Origin: Clostridiales bacterium UBA4696 | GTDB taxonomy: Bacteria; Bacillota; Clostridia; Oscillospirales; Oscillospiraceae | Direction of reading: 5' to 3' | Length of the DNA: 11,185 nt | Assembly: GCA_002404795.1 (NCBI GenBank) | Contig: DHKK01000022.1 | Span: forward strand, 259-11,443 | In this document: positions 1 through 6,921 of the stretch, piece after piece | Numbering within the stretch: the first letter of the stretch is position 1 | Layout of the letters: each line of letters opens with the position of its first letter | The notes under the pieces: generated by a model | What the model saw: the letters and a program-made list of their open reading frames with translations, nothing else | Told to the model about the DNA's origin: nothing | The model's database searches: none | Position numbers and translations under genes: made by a program

Positions 1-2
1 AG

Positions 3-95
3 CCGCCGGATAAAACAGATTTCCATGTTATTTCGCCCTTTGGGGCAAAACGCTATGAGATGATTGGAAAACTGTGGAATCAGAGCAAGCCCTGA
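3..95 (+). CDS. Possible 3' end of an unidentified gene (partial)
   Basis: An open frame enters from the left edge and ends at a TGA at 93-95, giving about 30 residues that end in IGKLWNQSKP. The piece has a mixed, protein-like composition (FHVISPFGAKRYEMIGKLW) rather than the repetitive look of a shadow frame. If real, it is convergent with the sodium symporter gene and the two coding regions overlap by 16 bp at their 3' ends. No family is recognisable from so short a piece. The alternative is non-coding sequence downstream of the symporter, since one minus-strand frame is also open here. Confidence 0.35.
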   Translation, partial: PPDKTDFHVISPFGAKRYEMIGKLWNQSKP

Positions 96-1435
96 ATGAG
101 AATGATCAGAATCAGAATCGGCAGAATCCACTGGAAGTAGATCTTGAGCTTCGGAGAGAACTTGATGCCCTGTCCTTCGTTTGCCTCAGCGAGGTACTTG
201 TCAAAGCCCCAGCCCCATTTCGAGACGCAGAACAGAAGATACACCAGAGAGCCGATCGGAAGCAGCAGGTTCGAGACGACGAAGTCCTCGCTGTCGAGAA
301 TGTCGCGCGCACCGATGACGTGGACGTTCGACCAGATGTTATAGCCGAACACGCACGGCAGGCTCAGGATGAGCAGCAGCACGCAGCCGATGACGGAAGC
401 CTTCTTCCGGCTCCAGCCAAAGGTGTCCATGCAGATGGCGAGGATGTTCTCCAGAACGGCGATAACCGTGGAGAAGCTTGCGAAGATCATGAACAGGAAG
501 AACAGTGCGCCCCAGAGTCTTCCGCCTGCCATATTGACAAAGACGTTCGGAAGCGTCTGGAAAATCAGCGACGGACCCTGATTCGGCTCGATACCGAACG
601 AGAAGCAGGCAGGGAAGATGATCATACCCGCCATCAGCGCGACAAACGTATCGAGCGCACAGATACGGACTGCCTCACCGGGAAGCGTGTGGGTCTTTGC
701 CGTGTAGCTGCCGAAGATCTCCATTGCCGCAATGCCGAGGCTCAGGGTAAAGAACGCCTGGTTCATGGCTGCGGTGATGATCGTGCCGAGACCGTGCTCC
801 TGTACCGACTGCAGCGACGGCAGCAGATAGAACTTCAAGCCTTCTGAAGCGTTGGGAAGCGTCGCACTGTGAACAGCCAGCACCAGAATCAGCGCCAGAA
901 GCGCAATCATCATGACCTTCGAGACACGCTCCAGACCGTTCTGAAGCCCGAAGCTGCAGACAAGGAAGCCTGCAATCACGACGATTTCGGTCCAGAATGC
1001 CATCTTGCCCGGCTCGGAGAGCATGATCCCAAACATGCCGCTTGCAGCATCCGCGTCCATACCGGCATGGAACGTGCCTGTGACGAACTTTCCAAAGTAG
1101 CTGACCATCCAGCCTGTGACGGTGGTGTAATACATCATCAGCATCACGCAGCCGAGCAGACAGAACCAGCCGTGGACGTGCCACTTCGCGCCCTTCGGCT
1201 CCAGCGCTTGATAGGCCAGCACGGCGCTTTTTTTGCTGGCGCGTCCGACGGCAAGCTCCATCGTCAGAACCGGAACGCCCATGACCAGCAGGCAAATCAG
1301 ATAGACCAGCACGAACAGACCGCCGCCATACAGACCGGCGATATACGGGAAGCGCCAGACATTGCCGATGCCGATGGCGCAGCCTGCGCTTACAAGCAGG
1401 AATCCCAGACGGGAACGAAATGATTCTCGCTGCAT
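80..1435 (-). CDS. Sodium-dependent transporter, NSS family (SNF/MhsT-like)
   Basis: This is a 451-residue integral membrane protein of the neurotransmitter:sodium symporter family, which uses the Na+ gradient to import amino acids or related amines. The N-terminus carries the family signature GxGNVWRFPY at residues 22-31, in the unwound helix TM1 that binds Na+ and substrate. NQAFFTLSLG (225-234) fits TM6, FPACFSFG (274-281) a later helix, and FASFST (318-323) the TM8 region that supplies Na2-site Ser/Thr residues. The length and hydrophobic pattern fit the 11-helix bacterial MhsT/TnaT type rather than the longer LeuT. The ATG at 1435 is preferred over a GTG at 1456, because family members begin just before the RSRLGF motif and an AGG-containing ribosome site lies upstream. 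The gene sits 223 bp downstream of ygfK with its own promoter. The substrate cannot be read from sequence; tryptophan, a branched-chain amino acid or a purine-pathway amino acid are all possible. Confidence 0.93.
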   Translation of the reverse strand: MQRESFRSRLGFLLVSAGCAIGIGNVWRFPYIAGLYGGGLFVLVYLICLLVMGVPVLTMELAVGRASKKSAVLAYQALEPKGAKWHVHGWFCLLGCVMLMMYYTTVTGWMVSYFGKFVTGTFHAGMDADAASGMFGIMLSEPGKMAFWTEIVVIAGFLVCSFGLQNGLERVSKVMMIALLALILVLAVHSATLPNASEGLKFYLLPSLQSVQEHGLGTIITAAMNQAFFTLSLGIAAMEIFGSYTAKTHTLPGEAVRICALDTFVALMAGMIIFPACFSFGIEPNQGPSLIFQTLPNVFVNMAGGRLWGALFFLFMIFASFSTVIAVLENILAICMDTFGWSRKKASVIGCVLLLILSLPCVFGYNIWSNVHVIGARDILDSEDFVVSNLLLPIGSLVYLLFCVSKWGWGFDKYLAEANEGQGIKFSPKLKIYFQWILPILILIILIQGLL

Positions 1436-1463
1436 GATAATATACCTGTCTTTCACAATTTCT

Positions 1464-1476
1464 GCGCAAATTGCGC
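1464..1476. promoter_or_regulatory. Palindrome GCGCAAATTGCGC at the symporter start site
   Basis: A perfect 13-bp palindrome (GCGCAA, central A, TTGCGC) lies about 7 bp downstream of the -10 box of the symporter promoter, at the expected transcription start. Its position suits a repressor operator or a small 5' UTR hairpin. No regulator is identified. Confidence 0.4.
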
Positions 1477-1482
1477 TTTTTT

Positions 1483-1511
1483 ATTTTAGCGCAGTACATC
1501 AAAATTTGCAA
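1483..1511 (-). promoter_or_regulatory. Sigma-A-type promoter for the sodium symporter
   Basis: On the minus strand the sequence gives TTGCAA (1506-1511), a 17-bp spacer and TAAAAT (1483-1488), close to the consensus in both boxes. Transcription should begin near 1476, about 40 nt before the ATG at 1435. This suggests that the symporter can be expressed independently of ygfK. Confidence 0.7.
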
Positions 1512-1608
1512 GAAAAAAAGAAGGAGAACTGGAATGATTGTGGTAATTGCTGAAAGACACAGGATAATCCTTCTGCAATGATGCAATTTTGCGGGGGCGA
1601 ATAGGATT

Positions 1609-1636
1609 GGGCGCGCTGCAAAACTGCAACGCGCCC
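1609..1636 (-). terminator. Stem-loop after ygfK, probable terminator
   Basis: GGGCGCGCTGCA and TGCAACGCGCCC form a 12-bp stem with one mismatch around an AAAC loop (written on the plus strand), 22 bp past the ygfK stop codon. The U-tract that should follow on the minus strand is poor (AAUCCUAUU), so termination may be partial, or the hairpin may mainly protect the mRNA 3' end. Confidence 0.55.
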
Positions 1637-1658
1637 AGCTGCGGAAAGGGATATGGGA

Positions 1659-4607
1659 TTATTTGTAGAGGTAGCTGTATTTGGAGCGGACCGTGAGAAT
1701 CAGGTTTTCAATTTCCCTCGGAAGCTCGTTGGGAACGGACAGATCGTAATCCCGGATCTCCGCCATGCGGACGAGGACCCTGTTTTCATCCAGGAACAGA
1801 ACGCCTGCGTTCTTACTGTCTTCCATGTCTTCCTTCGTCTGGAAGAGGGTGAACTTGTCGCGGCACGGCTCGGAAGCATACGGGCAGAACTGCGTGCAGT
1901 TGCCGCACTCGTTACACATTTTGTCGATGTGCAGAATCTGGTGCCGTCCGTCGGAGAGCCTGATGACGACGTTTGCGCGGTTCGGGCAGGAATCGGCGCA
2001 GTTTTCACAGACCGTGTTGCAGTCCAAGCAGCGCGCGCCTTCGCAGCAGGCGTCCTTTGCCATTTTCAGAATACCCTTCTTCGCAATCGCCTGCGCCTTG
2101 GAGGGATATGCGGTTTCGGGAATCTCATAGGTGTGCGCCTCGCCGATCACAGCCTCTGCAAAGGCGGCAGCATCTGCAATGCCTTCGACGACGGTAGCAG
2201 GACCGCGATGTGCGTCGCCTGCGCACCAGACGTTTTCGACATTGGTCTTGAAGGCAGGACCCTTTCGCTCCATTTCGATGCCGTTGTCCGCCATAAGCTT
2301 GGCGTCAACTTTCTCGCCGACGGCAGAGATGACCAGATCGCACGGAATCTCGAAGAATTCGCCGGTAGCGAGGGGGGAACGTCTGCCGGAAGCGTCGGGC
2401 TCGCCGAGCTTCATTTTCTCCAGCTTCAGCTTGCCGTTTTCCTGTGCAACGGGAGCCGCAAGCTCAACCATGGCAACACCCTCGTCGATGGCAAGCTTGA
2501 GCTCATGCTCGTCGGCGGGCATTTCCTTCTTCGTGCGGCGGTAGACGATGGTAGAGGACTGCGCGCCCATGCGCTTGGCGACTCTCGCCGCGTCCATCGC
2601 GGTGTTGCCTGCGCCGACGACAACCACGTGACCGTCCAGGCACGGTTTGACCTGCGTCTTCATTTCCTTCATCCAGCCGATGACGCCCTGGACGTTTCCG
2701 GGGATGTCGAGCTTGCCTGCCTGCCAGGCGCCGGTGGCGATCAGAATGTGGGTGTAGCCGAGCTTCTTGAGCTCCTCGACCGACGGAGCCGGAGCGCCGC
2801 ACTTGACCTCGACGCCGTAGCGCTCCATCAGAGCGACATCCTTGTCGATTGCCTCGTCGCAGATACGGAAGGCGGGAATAACGTAGCGCGGCACGCCGCC
2901 GAGCTTTTCTTCACGCTCAAAAATCGTGGTTTCGATACCGGCTCTGCCGAGGAAGTATGCCGCGGCAATGCCCGTCGGACCGCCGCCGATGATCGCAGCC
3001 TTTTTGCCTGCGACCTTCTCGGGAAGCTTGATGTCTGCCATCAGCGCGCCGTAGCCCTTCCGGGCGGCAAGGAGTTTGGTGTCGCGAATCTGGACAGACT
3101 CGTCATAGAAGCTGCGCGAGCATTTATTCTGGCAGCGGTGCGCGCAGATGGTGCCGGTGATGAACGGCAGGGCGTTCTTTTCCGTGATGAGCTTCAGCGC
3201 GGGGCCGAACAGGCCGCGGCGGCAGAGCTCCATGTACTCCGGGATGTCCTGATGGATCGGGCAGCCGCCCTTGCAGGGCGCGGTGAAGCAGTCGATGAGG
3301 GGCACCTTCTCCTCGCTCTTGCGCGCGGGCAGGGGCTTGATGGGCTTGAGATGGTGGAGATCGGTATGGCTGGCCGCAGACAGATCGCTGATGGCGGCGG
3401 AGTCGGTGCCGCGGAACGCGCGGTAGGGCAGCTTCTCGACCTTTTCGACCATCTGGTGCAGGCGGTTATATCCGCCGGGCTTGAGGATGGTGGTGGCCAC
3501 GGTGATGGGCCAGATGCCGGCCGCGAACAGTTTGTCGCAGTTGAAGAATTCCGCGCCGCCGGCGAAGGAGATACGCATCTTGCCGTTAAACTGACGGGAA
3601 ATGCGATTGCACATCTCAATGGTCAGCGGGAACAGGCTCCGGCCGGACATGTACATCTCGGTGCCGGGCAGCTCATTGCGGGTGGTGTCGACGGGGAAGG
3701 TGTTGGAGAGCTTGAGGCCGAATTCCAGACCGAGCGAATCGGCCAGCGCCTGCAGCCGCTCGAACATCGGCACGGCATCGGCCCACTGCAGATCCTCATT
3801 GAAGTGATGCTCATCGAAGACGATGTAGTCATAGCCCATGGAGTCGAGGATGGTGCGGGCAGTCTTGTAGCCGAGGATGGTCGGGTTGCACTTGACGAAC
3901 GCGTGCAGGTGCTTTTCCCGCAGCAGGTAGGAGGTGATGCGCTCGATCTCCTGCGGAGGACAGCCGTGCAGGGTGGAGACGGTGACGCTGCGGCTGACGC
4001 GCGGGGAGATGGCGGCGATGAAGTCCTTCTCCGCCGGGAACATCTCGGTCAGGACGGCCAGGCATTCCTGAAACTGCGCGGTGCCCGACGCGTCCATCAT
4101 GTTGTTGATGTAGCTGTCGATCTTCGGGCCCTTGATGCCTTCGAGATCATAGCCGACGGACATGTTGAACACGAAGCCGTCCGGCGAGCCGAGGCCGTAG
4201 ACCCTGGACAAAACCTTCAGCGCGCACCAGGCCTTGATATACTCGTTCTGCGCCTGCGGGACCTCCAGCTCGGTGGACCATTCCTGGTTATAGGCCTCGT
4301 CATTGGCAAGGATGCACGGACGGGGGATGCAGCGGGCCAGCTCCTCGCCGTCCATCTTCTGCACGGTCTTGACCTCGAAGAAGCGGGCGCCGGCAAAATA
4401 GGCGGCGATGATGTTCTGCGCGAGCTGGCTGTTGGGGCCGGCAGCGGGGCCGAACGGCGTTTCGATCGTCTCGCCGAAGATGGGCAGCGTCTTGCCGCCG
4501 GCGTAGTACGGGGTATGGACGCCGAAGATCTCACCCTCACGGGCGTATTCGGTGACGACCCAGTTCATCAGAGACTTGAACGGGATCGGATACATTTTTT
4601 CAGACAT
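1659..4607 (-). CDS. ygfK: YgfK-type Fe-S flavoprotein (annotated as putative selenate reductase subunit)
   Basis: This 982-residue cytoplasmic redox protein belongs to the YgfK family (E. coli about 1030 aa). Residues 1 to about 400 form a dihydropyrimidine/dihydroorotate dehydrogenase-like barrel (FGETIETPFGPAAGP 44-58; TLHGCPPQEIE 212-222; LKPGGYNRLH 375-384). Residues 440-496 carry the GltD-like cysteine set C440, C445, C449, C488, C492, C496. A Rossmann motif GGGPTG (541-546) should bind FAD, and VVVVGAGNTAMDAAR (661-675) should bind NAD(P)H. The C-terminus has two 4Fe-4S-type clusters, around C860-C874 and C898-C908. The family is linked to anaerobic purine/urate catabolism, with electrons likely moving between NAD(P)H, flavin and Fe-S centres. 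The selenate label is historical. GGAGGT lies 6 nt before the ATG. The upstream neighbours are a small membrane protein (32-bp gap) and ssnA. Confidence 0.96.
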   Translation of the reverse strand: MSEKMYPIPFKSLMNWVVTEYAREGEIFGVHTPYYAGGKTLPIFGETIETPFGPAAGPNSQLAQNIIAAYFAGARFFEVKTVQKMDGEELARCIPRPCILANDEAYNQEWSTELEVPQAQNEYIKAWCALKVLSRVYGLGSPDGFVFNMSVGYDLEGIKGPKIDSYINNMMDASGTAQFQECLAVLTEMFPAEKDFIAAISPRVSRSVTVSTLHGCPPQEIERITSYLLREKHLHAFVKCNPTILGYKTARTILDSMGYDYIVFDEHHFNEDLQWADAVPMFERLQALADSLGLEFGLKLSNTFPVDTTRNELPGTEMYMSGRSLFPLTIEMCNRISRQFNGKMRISFAGGAEFFNCDKLFAAGIWPITVATTILKPGGYNRLHQMVEKVEKLPYRAFRGTDSAAISDLSAASHTDLHHLKPIKPLPARKSEEKVPLIDCFTAPCKGGCPIHQDIPEYMELCRRGLFGPALKLITEKNALPFITGTICAHRCQNKCSRSFYDESVQIRDTKLLAARKGYGALMADIKLPEKVAGKKAAIIGGGPTGIAAAYFLGRAGIETTIFEREEKLGGVPRYVIPAFRICDEAIDKDVALMERYGVEVKCGAPAPSVEELKKLGYTHILIATGAWQAGKLDIPGNVQGVIGWMKEMKTQVKPCLDGHVVVVGAGNTAMDAARVAKRMGAQSSTIVYRRTKKEMPADEHELKLAIDEGVAMVELAAPVAQENGKLKLEKMKLGEPDASGRRSPLATGEFFEIPCDLVISAVGEKVDAKLMADNGIEMERKGPAFKTNVENVWCAGDAHRGPATVVEGIADAAAFAEAVIGEAHTYEIPETAYPSKAQAIAKKGILKMAKDACCEGARCLDCNTVCENCADSCPNRANVVIRLSDGRHQILHIDKMCNECGNCTQFCPYASEPCRDKFTLFQTKEDMEDSKNAGVLFLDENRVLVRMAEIRDYDLSVPNELPREIENLILTVRSKYSYLYK

Positions 4608-4639
4608 GTGATTACCTCCAAAAATTAGCAGCTTCGAAT

Positions 4640-5089
4640 TTAATAGCCGCGGCCCTTCCAGAACAGCATCAGGACGATGGGCAGCCCGGCTGTGACGAAT
4701 GTCACGAGATCCTTTGCGAATGCCAGCGCCTGCGCGCCGAAGTCCGCCGCGCTGAACAGCGCCAGAACGCTGGTCACGAAGATCAGAAAGCTTTTGAGCG
4801 CCGGAAGGACCGAGGCGGCAAAGATCACGGCCGTTCCCGCGTGTTTTCCGCAGGCCAGAAGGATCCAGCCGACGAGCGCAGCCAGTCCAGCAAACGCGGC
4901 AACATAAACGGTCAGCTTTCCCGGAAAGAGCTCCGGCAGATAGTACTCAAAGAACGAATTGAGACACCGCAGCCCGAGCCGTTCCACGCCGATATCGAAA
5001 AAGGCGAACAGCACGGCGTCGAGCGTGGAAAAGACGAGCACAGCAAGCAGCAGCCATTTGCAGAACCGCTGACGGGGGAATTCGTACAT
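4640..5089 (-). CDS. Small four-helix membrane protein of unknown function
   Basis: The 149-residue protein is not recognised. Hydrophobic segments at about 11-32, 60-80, 84-112 and 124-144 predict four membrane helices, with a short basic N-terminus (YEFPRQRFCKW) and a basic end (FWKGRGY). No signal peptide cleavage site, metal motif or transporter signature is visible. The ATG at 5089 is chosen because AGAGGAGGT lies 6 nt upstream. A 20-residue extension in the same frame would begin inside the palindromic element and is rejected. The gene lies between ssnA and ygfK, 32 bp before ygfK, so cotranscription with ygfK is likely. It may be a membrane partner or small carrier for that pathway, which is inference from position only. 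Confidence 0.85.
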   Translation of the reverse strand: MYEFPRQRFCKWLLLAVLVFSTLDAVLFAFFDIGVERLGLRCLNSFFEYYLPELFPGKLTVYVAAFAGLAALVGWILLACGKHAGTAVIFAASVLPALKSFLIFVTSVLALFSAADFGAQALAFAKDLVTFVTAGLPIVLMLFWKGRGY

Positions 5090-5131
5090 CAGTCTACCTC
5101 CTCTTGTTATTCTGCGTTTCGGAATGGAGCC

Positions 5132-5236
5132 GTAAGGGCCGATGCCCACATCGGCCCGAAGGGCAGTGCGAATTTGCCGTAGGTTTTCGTAAAAACGAAG
5201 TGTTCTGCACGGGCCGATGTGGGCATCGGCCCCTAC
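5132..5236. repeat. Nested inverted-repeat element (REP/MITE-like)
   Basis: Two 27-bp terminal inverted repeats, 5132-5158 and 5210-5236, match at 26 of 27 positions. Each arm is itself a hairpin (GGGCCGAT, six-base loop, ATCGGCCC). The 51 bp between them contain a further small hairpin (TTCGT, AAAA, ACGAA). The outer ends read GTA(A/G)GGG inward. The element fills most of the gap between ssnA and the small membrane protein gene and stops about 30 bp before that gene's ribosome site. No clear target-site duplication was found. It could be a non-autonomous mobile repeat and could also act as an mRNA stabiliser or partial terminator inside the transcript. Confidence 0.85.
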
Positions 5237-5260
5237 AAAAGCGCAGAGGCAGGAAATCGC

Positions 5261-6604
5261 TTAATACGTTCTGTGATTCAGCTCGCCCCAGAGCTTCTTG
5301 GCGGCTTCGAGGATGTGGGCGTTTTCGGCTTCCTCGTCGATGCCGATGAGCTCGCGGTCCTTCATGAGGAGCTTGCCGTTTGCGATGGTCGTGCGGCAGA
5401 GCTTGCCGGTCATGCCGAAGAGGATGTGGCCGTCGATGTTTTCGTCGGAGAACGGGGTGTAGGGCTTGTAGTCCATGACGATGATGTCGGCGGCAGCTCC
5501 GGCCTTCAGGACGCCCAGCTCGTCGGGGAAGTACTTCGCGCCGATCTTCGCGTTGTTTTTGAACAGCATGCCCGTGACCTCGCACCATGCGACGTTCGGC
5601 AGGCAGGCGTTGAGGCGCTGGACGCAGAGCGCGGCCTTGAGCGACTCGATCATATCGTTGGTCCACGCGTCAGTGCCGAGGCCGAGGAGAATGCCAGCCT
5701 TGGAGAGGGGCAGCACCGGGCAGACGCCGACAGCGTTGGACATGTTGGACTCAGGGTTGTTGACGACCATGGTGTGGGTGTTCTGGATGAGCTCGATCTC
5801 CGCCGGGTTCACGTGGATGCAGTGGCCGAGGATGGTCTTCTCGCCCAGAATGCCGTGGTCGTGCAGGCGCTGCACGGGGCGGCGGCCGTAGTTCTGCAGG
5901 GAGTCATAGACGTCGTTCATGCCCTCGGAGACGTGGATGTGGTAGCCGGTGCGGCCGTTGTTGGCCTCGACCATGCGGTCAAACGTCTTGTCGGAGATGG
6001 TGAACAGCGCGTGGCCGCCGAACATGGCGGCGAGCATCGGATCCTTCTGCTGCTCGCAGTAGGTGATCCAGTCGGCGTTCTCCTGGATGGCCTGCAGGCA
6101 CTTCTCCTCGCCGTCGCGGTCGGAGACCTCGTAGCACAGACAGGAGCGGATGCCGAATTTCTTCGCGCTCTCGCCGATCTGGAACAGGGAGCCGGGGATC
6201 TCGCAGTAGGCGGCGTGATGGTCAAAGATGGTGGTGACGCCCTGCTTGATGCAGTCGATGTACAGCGCATCCGCGGAAGCGCGGGTGCCCTCGAGCGTCA
6301 GCTTGCGGTCCAGGGCCCACCAGGTGCCGTCGAGCACCTCGTAGAAGTTGGTGGGGTTGTTGCCGACGATGGACAGGCCTCTGGCCAGCGCGGAGTAGAT
6401 GTGCGTGTGCGCGTTGATGAAGGCCGGCATGATGACGCCGCCTTTGGCGTCGACGATCTCCGCCTGCGGGTATTTCGCGCGCAGCGCGGCCTCTTCGCCG
6501 ACCTCCACGATCCTGGTGCCCTCATAGGCGACGGCGCCCTTTTCGTAGTAGCCCCTGCCGCCCTCGTCGCGGGTGATGACGCGTCCGTTTGTGAGTAAAT
6601 ACAT
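5261..6604 (-). CDS. ssnA: SsnA-like metal-dependent amidohydrolase
   Basis: This 447-residue cytoplasmic enzyme of the amidohydrolase superfamily (SsnA / ATZ-TRZ chlorohydrolase-deaminase branch; E. coli SsnA about 440 aa) is expected to hydrolyse C-N bonds of heterocyclic or amidine substrates. The metal-site residues are visible: HTH at H66 and H68, H222/H224 in YHIHVSEG, H261 in LGHCIHV, and D312 in LGLGTDAWTNDM. FDHH at 127-130 and LDGTWWALDR at 91-100 match SsnA closely. ADIIVMDY (372-379) and the C-terminal beta-sandwich remnant complete the fold. AGGAGG lies 8 nt before the ATG at 6604, which sets the start; an upstream extension running into the MITE-like repeat is rejected. It is the first gene of the block leading to ygfK, the association seen in anaerobic purine catabolism clusters. 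The exact substrate is not established here. Confidence 0.93.
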   Translation of the reverse strand: MYLLTNGRVITRDEGGRGYYEKGAVAYEGTRIVEVGEEAALRAKYPQAEIVDAKGGVIMPAFINAHTHIYSALARGLSIVGNNPTNFYEVLDGTWWALDRKLTLEGTRASADALYIDCIKQGVTTIFDHHAAYCEIPGSLFQIGESAKKFGIRSCLCYEVSDRDGEEKCLQAIQENADWITYCEQQKDPMLAAMFGGHALFTISDKTFDRMVEANNGRTGYHIHVSEGMNDVYDSLQNYGRRPVQRLHDHGILGEKTILGHCIHVNPAEIELIQNTHTMVVNNPESNMSNAVGVCPVLPLSKAGILLGLGTDAWTNDMIESLKAALCVQRLNACLPNVAWCEVTGMLFKNNAKIGAKYFPDELGVLKAGAAADIIVMDYKPYTPFSDENIDGHILFGMTGKLCRTTIANGKLLMKDRELIGIDEEAENAHILEAAKKLWGELNHRTY

Positions 6605-6644
6605 GGATGAATCCTCCTTTGCGTTGATCACCGGCCGGATATAA

Positions 6645-6805
6645 GGCAACATCGCACAATTCGGCAAGCAGATTCGGCGAGAGATTTTTCGTCAAGCCAA
6701 GGTTTGAAAAACGCAGGAATACTTTTTGTATTTCAAGCTTTTCAAACCGCAGGATTGGCGGAAAAGATCCGCCGAAGCGTGCAGGCGCAATTGCGCGGTG
6801 TTGCC
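6645..6805. repeat. MITE-like ~161-bp imperfect palindrome
   Basis: The left half (6645-6710) and the reverse complement of the right half (6739-6805) align along their whole length. They share GGCAACAxCGCxCAATT at the outer ends and a perfect 10-bp GGTTTGAAAA at the inner ends; the centre holds GAATAC-TTTTT-GTATT. Overall, two thirds or more of the positions pair. ATAA flanks both ends (6641-6644 and 6806-6809), a plausible 4-bp target duplication. No transposase is present, as expected for a non-autonomous element. It sits between the leader terminator and the ssnA ribosome site. Confidence 0.75.
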
Positions 6806-6810
6806 ATAAC

Positions 6811-6841
6811 AAAAAGTGCTTCAGATCCTCATCTGAAACAC
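6811..6841 (-). terminator. Intrinsic terminator upstream of ssnA (attenuator or sRNA end)
   Basis: On the minus strand GUGUUUCAGAU and AUCUGAAGCAC form an 11-bp stem with one mismatch around a GAGG loop, followed at once by UUUUUGUU. This is a textbook intrinsic terminator, yet it lies about 75 nt downstream of a good promoter and more than 200 nt before ssnA. It therefore ends either a short RNA or an attenuated leader. Confidence 0.75.
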
Positions 6842-6901
6842 TCTGCCGCGCCAGCCGAGTGATAGTTGCAGCCCGTGTGCGAAACACTTCCTTACAGCTA
6901 C

Positions 6902-6914
6902 CAATCTTAGATTG
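6902..6914. promoter_or_regulatory. Operator-like palindrome at the ssnA start site
   Basis: The perfect 13-bp palindrome CAATCT-T-AGATTG lies 7 bp downstream of the -10 box, covering the predicted transcription start. A bound protein here would block initiation. The regulator is unknown. Confidence 0.4.
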
Positions 6915-6921
6915 TAATTTC

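Larger units (their letters stand above)
6811..6915 (-). ncRNA. Candidate structured leader RNA or small RNA before ssnA
   Basis: Between the promoter at 6922-6950 and the terminator at 6811-6841 lies a transcript of about 105 nt with no start codon followed by a meaningful frame. Predicted helices, given as plus-strand positions: 6898-6902 with 6861-6865 (GGUAG/CUAUC), the UUCG-like hairpin 6875-6887, and hairpin 6839-6861 (CACUC...GAGUG with inner GCUG/CGGC). The last shares 3 nt with the terminator stem. An 8-bp direct repeat (6835-6842 and 6881-6888) lets the terminator's 3' arm pair with either copy. This competition is typical of attenuators. It did not match any riboswitch consensus I know (purine, guanidine, THF, ZTP, glutamine and others). 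The boundaries and the existence of the RNA are inferred. Confidence 0.45.

Noticed and set aside
36..51. GCCC...GGGC hairpin near the left edge as a terminator for the symporter
   Set aside because: No U-tract follows on the minus strand, and the stem is short.
1436..1456. Upstream GTG start for the symporter
   Set aside because: The seven extra residues are not typical of the family, and the ATG at 1435 has the better-placed ribosome site.
1534..1581. 15-codon plus-strand frame (MIVVIAERHR...) preceded by AAGGAG
   Set aside because: It is too short to assess, opposes the symporter promoter region, and has no plus-strand promoter or neighbour; probably chance.
1653..4628. A 991-codon open frame on the plus strand opposite ygfK
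   Set aside because: It mirrors ygfK codon for codon in high-GC DNA, has no recognisable family or ribosome site of note, and its translation is a repetitive mix of Ala, Val, Gly, Asp and Arg. Similar antisense frames lie opposite ssnA, telA and the symporter gene.
5090..5149. N-terminal extension of the small membrane protein
   Set aside because: It would be encoded by the palindromic repeat and lacks a ribosome site, whereas AGAGGAGGT sits correctly before the ATG at 5089.
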